In this document: piece after piece, positions 34,887-43,652 of the stretch | Layout: each line of letters begins with the position of its first letter | Numbering within the stretch: position 1 is the first letter of the stretch | Origin: BOG-931 sp963781725 | Lineage (GTDB): Bacteria; Pseudomonadota; Alphaproteobacteria; Rhizobiales; Xanthobacteraceae | Reading direction: 5' to 3' | Length of the DNA stretch: 64,000 nucleotides | NCBI GenBank assembly: GCA_963781725.1 | Contig: CAWAGV010000002.1 | Location: 2,356,001 to 2,420,000, forward strand | Notes under the pieces: model-generated | The model's input: only the letters and a program-made list of their open reading frames with translations | What the model was told of the DNA's origin: nothing | Database searches by the model: none | Position numbers and translations under genes: made by a program

Positions 34887-34922
34887 TGACCTTTGGTCAG
34901 ACTGGTATCGTATTTCCATACG
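34887..34922. promoter_or_regulatory. two perfect inverted repeats in a divergent promoter
   Basis: TGACC-TTT-GGTCA (34887-34899) and CGTAT-TTCC-ATACG (34909-34922) lie between the divergent CoA-ligase and ThDP-enzyme genes, 111 bp apart. Both are perfect and 10 bp from each other. They are good candidates for one or two transcription-factor sites that coordinate the two operons. The factor is not encoded next to them. Confidence 0.4.
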
Positions 34923-34975
34923 GGCGGCTATGCTCGCGGCGGCGGCACCGGTTGCACGAATGGAGTAGCTCACGA

Positions 34976-36745
34976 ATGCGTCTCGACCAGTTGGAAGGAA
35001 ATCCGGACGGCCGCGTGGCCTGGGGCAGCGATATCGCGGCGCAGATGCTGCGGCGTTTCGGCATTCGCTATATCAGCCTCAACCCCGGCGCCAGCTACCG
35101 CGGCTTTCACGACAGCCTCGTCAATCATCTCGGCAACAAGGATCCCGGAATCATCCTGTGCATGCACGAGGATCATTCGGTGTCGATCGCGCACGGCTAT
35201 GCGAAGGCGACCGGCGAACCGATGGCCTGCGTGCTGCATTCCAACGTCGGCCTGCTGCACGGCATGATGAGCCTGTTCAACGCTTGGTGCGACCGCGCCC
35301 CGATCTTTGTCCTCGGCGCGACCGGGCCGGTCGCCGCGGAAAAACGGCGGCCGTGGATCGACTGGATTCACACCTCGCGCGATCAGGGTGCCTATATCCG
35401 TTCGATCATCAAATGGGACGACCAGCCGACGTCGCCCGACGCGCTGGTCGAATCCATGATCCGCGCCAACCAGATCACGCGTTCGGCGCCGACCGCGCCG
35501 GTCTATATTTGTCTCGACGCCGGCTTTCAGGAGCAGAAACTCGACAAGGAGCCGGAGTGGCCGGATGTGTCGCGGTTCAAGCCGCCGCAGCCGCCGCGGC
35601 CGTCGAAGCAGTCGTTTGACGAGGCCGTGGCGCTGCTCGAAGCCGCCAAGCGGCCCGTCATCATGTATGGCCGCGGCGCGCGCCAGGAGCAGTTCTGGTC
35701 GCCGCGCATCAAACTGGCGGAACGGCTTGGCGCCTGTGTTGTCACCGACCTCAAGCAGGGCGCGATGTTTCCGACTGAACATCCGGCGCATTACTGCCAG
35801 CCGTTCAATGTGCTCGGCAAGGAAGCACGCGAGCTGTTGTGCGAAGCCGATGTCATCGTGGCGTTCGACTGGGTCGATCTTGGCGGCGCGCTGCGGCAGG
35901 CGAAGAACGTCGGCAACGTGACGGCGAAAGTCGTCGCCTGCTCGCTCGATCAGGCCCTGCACACCGGCGCCAATATGGAATATCAGGCGCTGCCGCCGGT
36001 CGATGTGGCGATGGCCTCGACGACCGATGTCGTCGTGGCCGAGTTCAACGACGCGCTGGGCAACGGACACAAGAGCCCGTGGAAAGTGAAAGTGCCGGCC
36101 AAACCCAAAGCGGGCAACGGCGCGGCAATCTCCATGGAACAGGTCGCGACCGCATTGCGCGACCAATTCAACGACCCGGAAAACGTCACGTTCTGCACGC
36201 TCGGCCGCGGCTGGCCGTTCGACGTCTGGCCGTTGCAGAACGGTATGTCGTACCTCGGCAAGGACGGCGGCGGCGGTCTGGGCTCGGGTCCCGGACTTTC
36301 GGTGGGCTCGGCGCTGGCGTTGCAGGATCAGGGCCGCTACGCGATCTCAATGCTCGGCGACGGTGATTTCTGCATGGGCGCGACCGCGATCTGGAGCGCG
36401 GCGCATCATCAAATTCCGCTGCTGGTGCTGGTGAACAACAACCGCTCCTATTTCAACGACGAACTGCATCAGGAGAACGTGGCGCGCACCCGCGGCCGCG
36501 AGGTGAAGAACCGTTGGATCGGGCTGCGGCTCGAAGACCCGACGCCGAACATTGCAAAGCTGGCGGAAGCGCAAGGCGCGGTCGGCATCGGTCCGGTGAC
36601 CAAGCCCGAGGACGTTGCCCCGGCCATCGCGCGCGGCGTCGATGTGCTCAAGAAAGGCGGCGTCTGCGTGATCGACCTGCACGTCGATCCGCCGTCGGAG
36701 CGTCAGGCCAGTCACGCTCTCGGTCACCGCGCCACGGGAGGCTGA
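34976..36745 (+). CDS. thiamine-diphosphate-dependent enzyme (acetolactate synthase/decarboxylase superfamily)
   Basis: The 589-residue protein shows the three ThDP-enzyme domains: Pyr domain (about 10-170, with the cofactor-activating Glu in 'LCMHEDHSVSIAHGYAKATG'), middle domain (about 205-340) and PP domain (about 380-560, with the Mg/diphosphate motif 'GDGDFCMGATAIWSAAHHQIPLLVLVNNN'). Family members decarboxylate 2-keto acids or split oxalyl-type CoA compounds. The ATG at 34976 follows GGAG at 34962; the longer frame from 34877 lacks a ribosome site. It is divergent from the CoA-ligase/dehydrogenase operon. Confidence 0.85.
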   Translation: MRLDQLEGNPDGRVAWGSDIAAQMLRRFGIRYISLNPGASYRGFHDSLVNHLGNKDPGIILCMHEDHSVSIAHGYAKATGEPMACVLHSNVGLLHGMMSLFNAWCDRAPIFVLGATGPVAAEKRRPWIDWIHTSRDQGAYIRSIIKWDDQPTSPDALVESMIRANQITRSAPTAPVYICLDAGFQEQKLDKEPEWPDVSRFKPPQPPRPSKQSFDEAVALLEAAKRPVIMYGRGARQEQFWSPRIKLAERLGACVVTDLKQGAMFPTEHPAHYCQPFNVLGKEARELLCEADVIVAFDWVDLGGALRQAKNVGNVTAKVVACSLDQALHTGANMEYQALPPVDVAMASTTDVVVAEFNDALGNGHKSPWKVKVPAKPKAGNGAAISMEQVATALRDQFNDPENVTFCTLGRGWPFDVWPLQNGMSYLGKDGGGGLGSGPGLSVGSALALQDQGRYAISMLGDGDFCMGATAIWSAAHHQIPLLVLVNNNRSYFNDELHQENVARTRGREVKNRWIGLRLEDPTPNIAKLAEAQGAVGIGPVTKPEDVAPAIARGVDVLKKGGVCVIDLHVDPPSERQASHALGHRATGG

Positions 36746-36757
36746 TCGAGTTATTTC

Positions 36758-36846
36758 CGCTCATTCCCGCGCAAGCGGGAATCCAATAGGACGGTATGAC
36801 AGATCAGATTTTCGCGCTGGGTCCCCGCGTCCGCGGGGACGAGCGG
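36758..36846. repeat. dispersed palindromic repeat, family B
   Basis: The element starts CGCTCATTCCCGCG and ends CGCGGGGACGAGCGG, with hairpin arms CCCGCGCAAGCGGG and CCCCGCGTCCGCGGGG. The other copy is at 10120-10188. It lies between the ThDP enzyme and EamA genes and probably ends transcription of the former. Confidence 0.8.
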
Positions 36847-36860
36847 TAACCGGTAAACAT

Positions 36861-37769
36861 ATGTCCTGGCTTGTGTTCGCATTCTCCGGCCCGGTGCTGT
36901 GGGCCATCTCGGTGCATTTCGACAAATACCTGATCGACCGCTTTTTCAAGGACAGCAACGTCGTGGTGCTGCTCTTGTTCACCGCGTTCATCGGCGTGCT
37001 GATGCTGCCGTTCATCTGGTATTTCGAGCCGGGCGTCATCCATCACGGCCTTGGCAGCATCGCGCTGATGACGCTGTCCGGCATCCTCTACTTCAGCGGC
37101 ATGCTGCTGTACCTGAAGTCGTTGCAAGGCGAAGAGGCGTCGGTTGTCGCGCCGTTCTTTCAGGCCGGCCCTTTATTCGGCTATGTGCTGGCTTACCTGG
37201 TGCTGGGCGAGACACTGACGCCGCGGCAAATGGCGGGTGGCGTGCTGATCATCCTCGGTACGCTGTTCGTCTCGCTGCGCTTCGGGAAGGATGCCAAAAG
37301 GTTCAAGGCGCGGCTCGCGGCGCAGATGCTGAGTTGCGGTTTCATCATGGCTTTGAGCGGGCTGATCTTCAAAGCTTTCGCATTGCAGGTCGAGTTCTGG
37401 ACCACGATATTCTGGATGTTCGTCGGTGAGGCGATTTTCGGCGTAACGTTGCTGCTGATCACGTCTTATCGACGGGAATTCATGGCGTTGTTGCGCAAGA
37501 ACACGACCGCGTTGCTGTCGATCAATGCGGCGAACGAAGTGATCAATATGAGCGGCAGCCTCGGCAACCGCTATGCGCTGCTGTTCGCGCCGCTGAGTAT
37601 CGTGCAGGCGATCGGATCCACCACGGCCCTGTTTGTTTTTGCATTCGGGGTGCTGCTCAGTATGTTCTTTCCGAATCTGAGCCGCGAAGACTTGTCACCC
37701 CGCGAGCTGGTGCAAAAAGGCGTCGCCGCGATGCTGGTCGCCGTCGGCGTTGCGCTGGTGACGCGCTAG
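36861..37769 (+). CDS. EamA/DMT-family membrane transporter
   Basis: The 302-residue protein has ten hydrophobic segments in two five-helix repeats, starting 'SWLVFAFSGPVLWAISVHFDKYLI' and with the internal repeat beginning near residue 155 ('MLSCGFIMALSGLIFKAFAL'). The block 'VVAPFFQAGPLFGYVLAYLVLGETLTPRQMAGGVLIILGTLF' is the classic EamA end-of-repeat motif. It is probably an inner-membrane exporter or importer of a small metabolite; the substrate is unknown. The next gene follows after 18 bp, suggesting co-transcription. Confidence 0.85.
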   Translation: MSWLVFAFSGPVLWAISVHFDKYLIDRFFKDSNVVVLLLFTAFIGVLMLPFIWYFEPGVIHHGLGSIALMTLSGILYFSGMLLYLKSLQGEEASVVAPFFQAGPLFGYVLAYLVLGETLTPRQMAGGVLIILGTLFVSLRFGKDAKRFKARLAAQMLSCGFIMALSGLIFKAFALQVEFWTTIFWMFVGEAIFGVTLLLITSYRREFMALLRKNTTALLSINAANEVINMSGSLGNRYALLFAPLSIVQAIGSTTALFVFAFGVLLSMFFPNLSREDLSPRELVQKGVAAMLVAVGVALVTR

Positions 37770-37787
37770 AAGAAAAAAGGACAGGTG

Positions 37788-38363
37788 ATGAATAACAAGC
37801 CCGCCACGTTTCGCATTCTTGAAACAAAGACCGTTCATTCGGGCTGGACCAAGTTGCTTATCGCAACGGTGCAATTGCCGGACGGTCACCAATTCAAGCG
37901 CGAGATCGAGGATCACGGCGCGGCGATCTGCGTGCTGCCGTACCATCCCGAGCGCAAGACCGCCGTTCTTGTCCGCCAGCCGCGCATCCCGATGCTTTAC
38001 GCGGCACAGCAGGAACAGTCGCTGGAGGCCGTCGCCGGCGTTATCGAGGAGGCGGACCCGGACGTCACCGTCCATCGCGAGGTCATGGAGGAAGCCAAGT
38101 TGAAGCTCGATTCGATCGAGCACGTCTTCACGGCGTGGACGATGCCGGGAATCTCGACCGAGCGAATGCATTTTTATCTGGCGCAGTATTCCGGCGTGGC
38201 AAGGCCGGAGACTGAGGGCGGCGCCGACGAGGACGAAGAAACCGTCGCGATCGAATTCCCGCTGGCCGAACTGGCGCGGATGGCCGATGCGAAGGAGCTT
38301 CCCGACTCAAAGACGCTGGTGCTGTTGCAAACGCTGCGGCTGCGCCGCCCTGAGCTGTTTTGA
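37788..38363 (+). CDS. NUDIX-family hydrolase
   Basis: The 191-residue protein resembles ADP-ribose/nucleoside-diphosphate-sugar pyrophosphatases: an N-terminal 'LLIATVQLPDGHQFKREIEDHGAAICVLPY' beta region and a Nudix box 'GVIEEADPDVTVHREVMEEAKL'. The box keeps REVMEE, but the first conserved Glu is Asp and the terminal Gly is Lys, so activity or specificity may differ from standard members. It would hydrolyse a nucleotide-linked diphosphate. The ATG at 37788 follows AAAAAAGGACAGGTG. Confidence 0.82.
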   Translation: MNNKPATFRILETKTVHSGWTKLLIATVQLPDGHQFKREIEDHGAAICVLPYHPERKTAVLVRQPRIPMLYAAQQEQSLEAVAGVIEEADPDVTVHREVMEEAKLKLDSIEHVFTAWTMPGISTERMHFYLAQYSGVARPETEGGADEDEETVAIEFPLAELARMADAKELPDSKTLVLLQTLRLRRPELF

Positions 38364-38423
38364 GGGACTGAACACAATCCACAAAGTATTGATTTCACTT
38401 GTATATTATCCGTCGCCCGAAAA

Positions 38424-38439
38424 GTGCTACAATGAGCAC
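38424..38439. promoter_or_regulatory. palindrome upstream of accD
   Basis: GTGCT-ACAATG-AGCAC is a perfect 5-bp inverted repeat 56 bp before the accD start, inside an unusually AT-rich stretch (38360-38440) that probably holds the accD-folC promoter; TACAAT within it could serve as the -10. A factor binding here would cover the promoter. This is a positional guess. Confidence 0.3.
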
Positions 38440-38495
38440 AATAGGTCTCGCAGAAGGCGGCAACGCCGACGATCTGCGCCCGTGAGAGTGATGCG

Positions 38496-39401
38496 ATGAA
38501 CTGGATCTCCAACGTCGTCCGGCCGAAGATCCGCAGTATCCTGCGGCGCGAAACAACGGAGAATCTCTGGATCAAATGTCCGGAGACCGGCCAGCTGGTG
38601 TTCTACAAAGACGTCGAGGCCAACCAGTTCGTCATTCCCGGCTCCAATTATCACATGCGGATGAGCGCGACGGCGCGGCTCAAGATCATGTTCGACAACG
38701 CAACATGGTTCGATATCGCCGTGCCGGACGTTCCGGTCGATCCGCTGAAATTCCGTGACGAACGCCGCTATGCCGATCGTCTGAAGGACGCCCGCATCAA
38801 GACCGGGATGAACGACGCCGTGAAGCTAGGCTACGGCCGGCTCGACGGCGCCGCTGCGGTGATCGGCGTTCAGGATTTCGATTTCATGGGCGGCTCGCTC
38901 GGCATGGCAGCGGGTGAAGCGATCATCAAGGGGCTCGACACGGCGGTCGAGAAGGGTTGTCCGTTTGTGCTGTTTGCCGCATCCGGCGGTGCGCGGATGC
39001 AGGAAGGCATTCTGTCGTTGATGCAGCTGCCGCGAACAACGATCGCGGTGCAGCGGTTGCGGGAAGCGCGCAGACCCTACATCGTCGTTCTGACCAACCC
39101 GACGACCGGCGGCGTCACCGCGTCCTACGCGATGCTCGGCGACATCCAGCTTGCCGAACCCGGCGCGCTGATCGGCTTTGCCGGCCCGCGCGTGATCGAG
39201 CAGACGATTCGCGAGAAGCTGCCGGATGGCTTTCAGAAGTCGGAATTCCTTCGCGATCACGGCATGGTCGATATGGTCGTGCATCGGCATCAGCTCCGGG
39301 CGACCATCGCCAACCTGTGCCGGTTGTTGACCAAGGCGCCGGCCAGCCCGCCGCCGCAACCGCAAGCCAGCCTGCCGGCACCCGCACCGGCCCCGGCGTG
39401 A
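38496..39401 (+). CDS. accD: acetyl-CoA carboxylase carboxyltransferase subunit beta
   Basis: The 301-residue protein has the alphaproteobacterial AccD N-terminus 'LWIKCPETGQLVFYKDVEANQFVIPGSNYHMRM', where only one of the zinc-ribbon cysteines of E. coli AccD remains, followed by the carboxyltransferase core 'DFDFMGGSLGMAAGEAI', 'FAASGGARMQEGILSLMQ' and 'VLTNPTTGGVTASYAMLGD' plus 'IGFAGPRVIEQTI'. With AccA it moves the carboxyl group from biotin to acetyl-CoA to make malonyl-CoA. The Pro/Ala-rich end is normal for the group. It overlaps folC by 4 bp. Confidence 0.95.
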   Translation: MNWISNVVRPKIRSILRRETTENLWIKCPETGQLVFYKDVEANQFVIPGSNYHMRMSATARLKIMFDNATWFDIAVPDVPVDPLKFRDERRYADRLKDARIKTGMNDAVKLGYGRLDGAAAVIGVQDFDFMGGSLGMAAGEAIIKGLDTAVEKGCPFVLFAASGGARMQEGILSLMQLPRTTIAVQRLREARRPYIVVLTNPTTGGVTASYAMLGDIQLAEPGALIGFAGPRVIEQTIREKLPDGFQKSEFLRDHGMVDMVVHRHQLRATIANLCRLLTKAPASPPPQPQASLPAPAPAPA

Positions 39402-40732
39402 GCGCGCCGCGTTCCGGCGCGGGATCAGTTGACGCGATCCTGACGCGGCTGCTCGCGCTGCATCCCAAGCGCATCGACCTGTCGCTCGGCCGCATCGAGC
39501 GGCTGCTTGCCGCGCTCGATCATCCGGAGCGGCGCCTGCCGCCGATGATCCACGTCGCCGGCACCAACGGTAAAGGCTCGACGGTTGCGTTCATGCGGGC
39601 GATCCTCGAGGCGACCGGCAAGCGGGCGCACGTCTACACGTCGCCGAATCTCGTTCGCATCAACGAGCGGTTTCGCATCGGGCATCCCCGTGGCGGCAAG
39701 CTGGTCGGCGACGACGAGCTGGCCGATGCGCTTGCCGAATGCGAAGCCAGCAACGGCGACGCGCCGATCACCGTTTTCGAAATCGAGACCGCCGCAGCAT
39801 TCCTGCTGTTCGCGCGCAATCCGGCCGATGTATTGCTGCTCGAAGTCGGCCTCGGTGGCCGGCTTGACGCCACCAACGTCGTCGACCGGCCGCTGGCGAG
39901 CGTGATCACCCGGGTGTCGATCGATCACCGCGATTTCCTCGGCGATTCGATCGAGCAGATCGCCGACGAAAAGGCCGGTATCCTCAAGCGCGACGTGCCC
40001 GCGGTGATTGGCGATCAGCAGCGCGAGGCGCTCGCGGTGATCGAGCGGCAGGCGGGGCGGATGCACAGCCCCTTATTGATCGCGGGCGAAAACTGGACCG
40101 CGACCGAAGAGCGTGGCCGCCTGGTTTATCAGGACGACGATGGTCTGCTCGATCTGCCGGCGCCGAAGCTTTACGGCCGCCATCAGTTCGGCAATGCCGG
40201 CTGTGCGATCGCGGCGCTGCGTGCGAGCGGCCTGAAGCTGCCGCCGTCCGCGTTCGAGGCCGGCATGACCCGCGTCGAGTGGCCGGCGCGCATGCAGCGG
40301 CTTTCGCACGGGCCGTTGCCGGCATTGCTGCCGGCGGAAAGCGAACTCTGGCTCGACGGCGGCCACAACGCCGACGGCGGCCGCGCTATCGCCGACGCGC
40401 TGGCCGATCTCGAGGAACGGGTGCCGCGGCCGCTCGTGCTGGTCGTCGGCATGCTCTCGACCAAGGACAGCGAAGGCTTCTTGCGCAATTTCCTCGGGCT
40501 GGCGCGCCGCGTCATTACCGTCCCGATCCATCAGGACAAGGCGGTGCCGGCCGCGGAACTGGCGACCGTCGCCGGCAATATCGGCCTGCCGGCGCTGTCG
40601 CGCGACACCGTCGAAAGCGCGCTCACGGTTGCCGGCAAACTCGATCTCGCGCCGGCGCCCCGGGTGCTGATTACCGGCTCACTCTATCTCGCCGGCGAAG
40701 TGCTGGCCGCCAACGGCACACCGCCGGCGTGA
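39398..40732 (+). CDS. folC: bifunctional folylpolyglutamate synthase/dihydrofolate synthase
   Basis: The 444-residue protein has the Mur-ligase/FPGS layout: 'PPMIHVAGTNGKGSTVAFMRAILEATG' (P-loop), 'YTSPNLVRINERF', 'TVFEIETAAAFLLFA', 'LLEVGLGGRLDATNVV' and 'VSIDHRDFLGDSIEQIADEKAGI', and a C-terminal domain with 'LWLDGGHNADGG'. It adds glutamate to dihydropteroate and folates. It starts with GTG overlapping the accD stop (GTGA), the conserved accD-folC coupling. Confidence 0.93.
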   Translation: MSAPRSGAGSVDAILTRLLALHPKRIDLSLGRIERLLAALDHPERRLPPMIHVAGTNGKGSTVAFMRAILEATGKRAHVYTSPNLVRINERFRIGHPRGGKLVGDDELADALAECEASNGDAPITVFEIETAAAFLLFARNPADVLLLEVGLGGRLDATNVVDRPLASVITRVSIDHRDFLGDSIEQIADEKAGILKRDVPAVIGDQQREALAVIERQAGRMHSPLLIAGENWTATEERGRLVYQDDDGLLDLPAPKLYGRHQFGNAGCAIAALRASGLKLPPSAFEAGMTRVEWPARMQRLSHGPLPALLPAESELWLDGGHNADGGRAIADALADLEERVPRPLVLVVGMLSTKDSEGFLRNFLGLARRVITVPIHQDKAVPAAELATVAGNIGLPALSRDTVESALTVAGKLDLAPAPRVLITGSLYLAGEVLAANGTPPA

Positions 40733-40733
40733 T

Positions 40734-41708
40734 TCACTCCACTTTGATATTCGCCTCGCGAATGACCTTGGCCCATTTGCCGCGTTCGGCCTTGATGAAG
40801 GCGGTGAAGTCCTCGGGCGAGCCGGCCATGGATTCGAACATCTGCGGATCGAGGAAGCGTTCGCGGAACGCCGGATCGTTGAAGATACGAATGACCTCCG
40901 TATCGAGCTTCATGACGATGTCGCGCGGCGTGCCCGCCGGCGCGAACAGGCCGAACCAGGCATTGGCCTCGTAACCGGGCAGGCCGCTCTCGGCGACCGT
41001 CGGCACATCGGGCACCAGCGGCATGCGTTTCGGCGCGCCGACGCCGAGCATCTTGATCTGACCGGCGCGGAACGCGGGCAGCCCGGAGGCAACGCTGACG
41101 ATCATGGTATTGATCGAGCCGCCGATCAGATCGTTGAGCGCCGGCGTCGCGCCGCGGTAGTGGATCGGCAGCATCTTGATGCCGGCCATGTTGTCGAACA
41201 GTTCCATGTTCATGTGCAGCGCCGAGCCGACGCCGGCGGTGCCGAAGCTGAGCTGCCCGGGCTTCTGCTTGGCCAGCGCGATCAGATCGGCGGCGTTCGA
41301 CACCGGCAGCGATTTGTCGGCCAGGAGCGCCTGATAGATGCGCACCAGTCCCGTGATCGGGATGAAATCCTTGTCGACGTCGTACGGCACCTTCTCGTTG
41401 GGCAGGAGCGACGGGTTGACCGCGAATGGTCCGGATTCTCCGACCAGCAGCGTGTAACCGTCGGGTGCAGCTTTGGCGACGGTCGCTGCGCCGATGACAT
41501 GGGCGCCGCCACCCTTGTTCTCGACGATGACCTGCTGGCCCCAGGCCTTGGTCAGCGCCTGCGCCAGCGCGCGGCCGCTGACGTCGGTCACCCCGCCGGG
41601 CGCCGCAGTGATGATCAGCGTGATCGGACGGTCAGGATAGCTGGTTTGTGCCTGCGCGTCAGCGCCAAAGCAGGCGATAGCCGCAACTGCAAGAAGCGAT
41701 CTGATCAT
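40734..41708 (-). CDS. Bug-family (TTT) periplasmic substrate-binding protein
   Basis: The 324-residue protein has a signal peptide (MIRSLLAVAAIACFGADAQAQ), the Bug block 'YPDRPITLIITAAPGGVTDVSGR', then 'ENKGGGAHVIGAATVAKAAPDGYTLLVG', 'FGTAGVGSALHMNMELFDNMAG' and 'HYRGATPALNDLIGG'. It captures a carboxylate in the periplasm. It is closely similar in layout to 5621-6586. Its stop lies one base beyond folC, convergent, and no TctA/TctB permease is near. Confidence 0.9.
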   Translation of the reverse strand: MIRSLLAVAAIACFGADAQAQTSYPDRPITLIITAAPGGVTDVSGRALAQALTKAWGQQVIVENKGGGAHVIGAATVAKAAPDGYTLLVGESGPFAVNPSLLPNEKVPYDVDKDFIPITGLVRIYQALLADKSLPVSNAADLIALAKQKPGQLSFGTAGVGSALHMNMELFDNMAGIKMLPIHYRGATPALNDLIGGSINTMIVSVASGLPAFRAGQIKMLGVGAPKRMPLVPDVPTVAESGLPGYEANAWFGLFAPAGTPRDIVMKLDTEVIRIFNDPAFRERFLDPQMFESMAGSPEDFTAFIKAERGKWAKVIREANIKVE

Positions 41709-41813
41709 GGAAATGTCCCGTTCTTGAATGTCCCCTTGGCCATGCCAGCCCTCGACTCGACAGTTGCGACCAAAGTCAAACCAATTGACTGAATGGTAAT
41801 CAGCCAGAGAGTT

Positions 41814-42284
41814 TTACGCGTGGCGCAGCACGTCCCAAATGACAGTGCCGGCCATGATGTAGATGATGATGGAACCAACCGTCCACAGCGCGGCACGCGC
41901 CTCATGTGATCGCGCCGTAAGCACGACATAGAAATGGGCGAGACGCGATAGCACGTACACGGAGAACATGCCCAGAGCCATAGCTTCGCCTGGGGCCGTG
42001 CAGACGTAGAGCAGGCCGGCAACAAGAAAGAGCGGAATGTTCTCGACGTCGTTCTCGTGCATGCGGCGCGAGCGTTCGACATATTCGCTGGGCAGCAATT
42101 GCTTCGGGCTCGGATTCGGGTTGGCCAGCGACTGCTTGGCATCTTCGGGATAACGAAAGCCACCGTTGGCTTTGATCATCCGGAAGACGGTGATCCAGCC
42201 CTGCGACATCATTTTTATGATCATCAGTGCCGCTGCGGCTGCGTAATAGCGAAACACTGGATTATCAAACGCGAGAAGGCTCAT
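41814..42284 (-). CDS. MAPEG-family membrane protein
   Basis: The 156-residue protein has four hydrophobic segments (about 10-30, 80-100, 105-123 and 130-150) and the MAPEG features 'ERSRRMHENDVENIPLFLVAGLLYV' (glutathione-binding E..R..N..E region) and 'YVLSRLAHFYVV'. MAPEG enzymes conjugate glutathione to lipophilic compounds or isomerise eicosanoid-like substrates in membranes; bacterial roles are mostly detoxification. The ATG at 42284 is the natural start; the frame runs further upstream without signal. Monocistronic. Confidence 0.85.
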   Translation of the reverse strand: MSLLAFDNPVFRYYAAAAALMIIKMMSQGWITVFRMIKANGGFRYPEDAKQSLANPNPSPKQLLPSEYVERSRRMHENDVENIPLFLVAGLLYVCTAPGEAMALGMFSVYVLSRLAHFYVVLTARSHEARAALWTVGSIIIYIMAGTVIWDVLRHA

Positions 42285-42384
42285 GTTTCGATCTCTGATG
42301 GCACATCTGGCGGGCGATGTGGATGTCTGGTTTGGGTTAGCATAATCTGCGATATTGCGTGAACCGGCGTCAGGCATCCTGGGG

Positions 42385-43617
42385 ATGGAAGATTGTGATA
42401 CCAAGGCGACCGTCGACTGGCTGGTCGACGGCGCACGGCCGGCTCCCGACACGCAGAGCGTCCTCGCCGACCTGTGCGACCGGCTGCTCCGGTGCGGAAT
42501 GCCGATACGGCGGGTGGGCGTGTTTTTGCTCACGTTGCATCCCCACATCATGGGCCAGCGGTTTCTGTGGACTGCGGGTTCTGCCGTCGACGTGAACAGC
42601 GCGCCATTCGAAGCCTTTCAAACCGAAGATTTCCGCAAAAGCCCGGTCAGGCGCGTCATAGATCACGGCGTCGCCATCCGCCGGCGGCTTGGCGATAACG
42701 ACTGTCCATTGGACTTTTCCATGCTCCGCGAACTGCGGGAGCAAGGCGTGACGGATTACCTTGCCGTCCCGCTGTTCTTCGCCGATGGCGCGGTGCACGG
42801 CGCGACTTTCGCGAGCCAGGACCCGCGCGGCTTCAGCGAGCCGGAGATTGAAAGCCTGAAAGCCATCGCCGCCCCTTTGTCGCGCGCTGTCGAGAATCGG
42901 ACGCTTCGGCGTACCGCGTCGGCGTTGCTCGACACCTATGTTGGTCATAAGGGGGGCGCGCGCATCCTCGCTGGGCAAATCCGGCGCGGTCACGTCGACA
43001 TTATCAACGCGGTGATCTGGTTCTCGGACATGCGCGGCTTTACGGCGCTGTCCGACCGGTTGCAGCCGCAGACCCTGGTCGATCTGCTCAACCGGTATTT
43101 CGACTGCCAGGTACCGTCGATCCTCGACCACGGCGGTGAGGTTCTCGAATATATGGGCGATGGCTTGCTTGCCGCCTTCTTGATCGGGTCCGATGAAGAT
43201 GAGGTGGCGCAGGTCTGTGAGGCCGCGCTCGCGGCCGCGCGCGAGTCGCGCGAAGCTGTTGCGCGGCTTTCCAAGCGGATGGCATCTCGTGGCATTCTTG
43301 GGCCGTTGGAGCGAGGCCCGCATGGCGTGCACTTCGGCCTGGCGTTGCACGTAGGTCAGGTCTCCTACGGCAATATCGGCAGCCGAAATCGCCTGAAATT
43401 CACTTGCGTAGGGCCGGCGATGAATTTGGCCGCTCGCATCGAAACGCTGACCAAAAAGCTCAATCGGACGATCTTGGCGTCTGGCGAATTCGCGCGGCAA
43501 TGCCCTTCTGAATTTGCCCCGGTTGGTGAATTTGATCTCGCGGGCTTTGCGGCGGCACGAACTGTGTTCGGGCTGAATGATGAGCCTGAGGGGAGCCTGC
43601 GAGACGAGACATCTTGA
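42385..43617 (+). CDS. class III adenylate/guanylate cyclase with GAF-like sensor domain
   Basis: The 410-residue protein has an N-terminal GAF-like domain (about 15-175, 'DYLAVPLFFADGAVHGATFAS...FSEPEIESLKAIAAPLSRAVE') and a C-terminal class III cyclase domain (about 205-395). Both metal aspartates are visible, D215 (WFSDMRGFT) and D259 (EYMGDG), and the transition-state Asn and Arg are in 'GPAMNLAARIE'. It is soluble and should make cAMP or cGMP in response to the GAF ligand. It is convergent with a transporter that carries a cyclic-nucleotide-binding domain, 36 bp away, so this may be its signal source. The start follows CTGGGG. Confidence 0.85.
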   Translation: MEDCDTKATVDWLVDGARPAPDTQSVLADLCDRLLRCGMPIRRVGVFLLTLHPHIMGQRFLWTAGSAVDVNSAPFEAFQTEDFRKSPVRRVIDHGVAIRRRLGDNDCPLDFSMLRELREQGVTDYLAVPLFFADGAVHGATFASQDPRGFSEPEIESLKAIAAPLSRAVENRTLRRTASALLDTYVGHKGGARILAGQIRRGHVDIINAVIWFSDMRGFTALSDRLQPQTLVDLLNRYFDCQVPSILDHGGEVLEYMGDGLLAAFLIGSDEDEVAQVCEAALAAARESREAVARLSKRMASRGILGPLERGPHGVHFGLALHVGQVSYGNIGSRNRLKFTCVGPAMNLAARIETLTKKLNRTILASGEFARQCPSEFAPVGEFDLAGFAAARTVFGLNDEPEGSLRDETS

Positions 43618-43652
43618 ACTTCATTCGATCTACGCGCGTTCATTTTTTCGAA

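Noticed and set aside
38496..38640. Loss of the AccD zinc ribbon as a defect
   Set aside because: Alphaproteobacterial AccD proteins I recall have the same WIKCPETGQ form, so this is lineage-typical.
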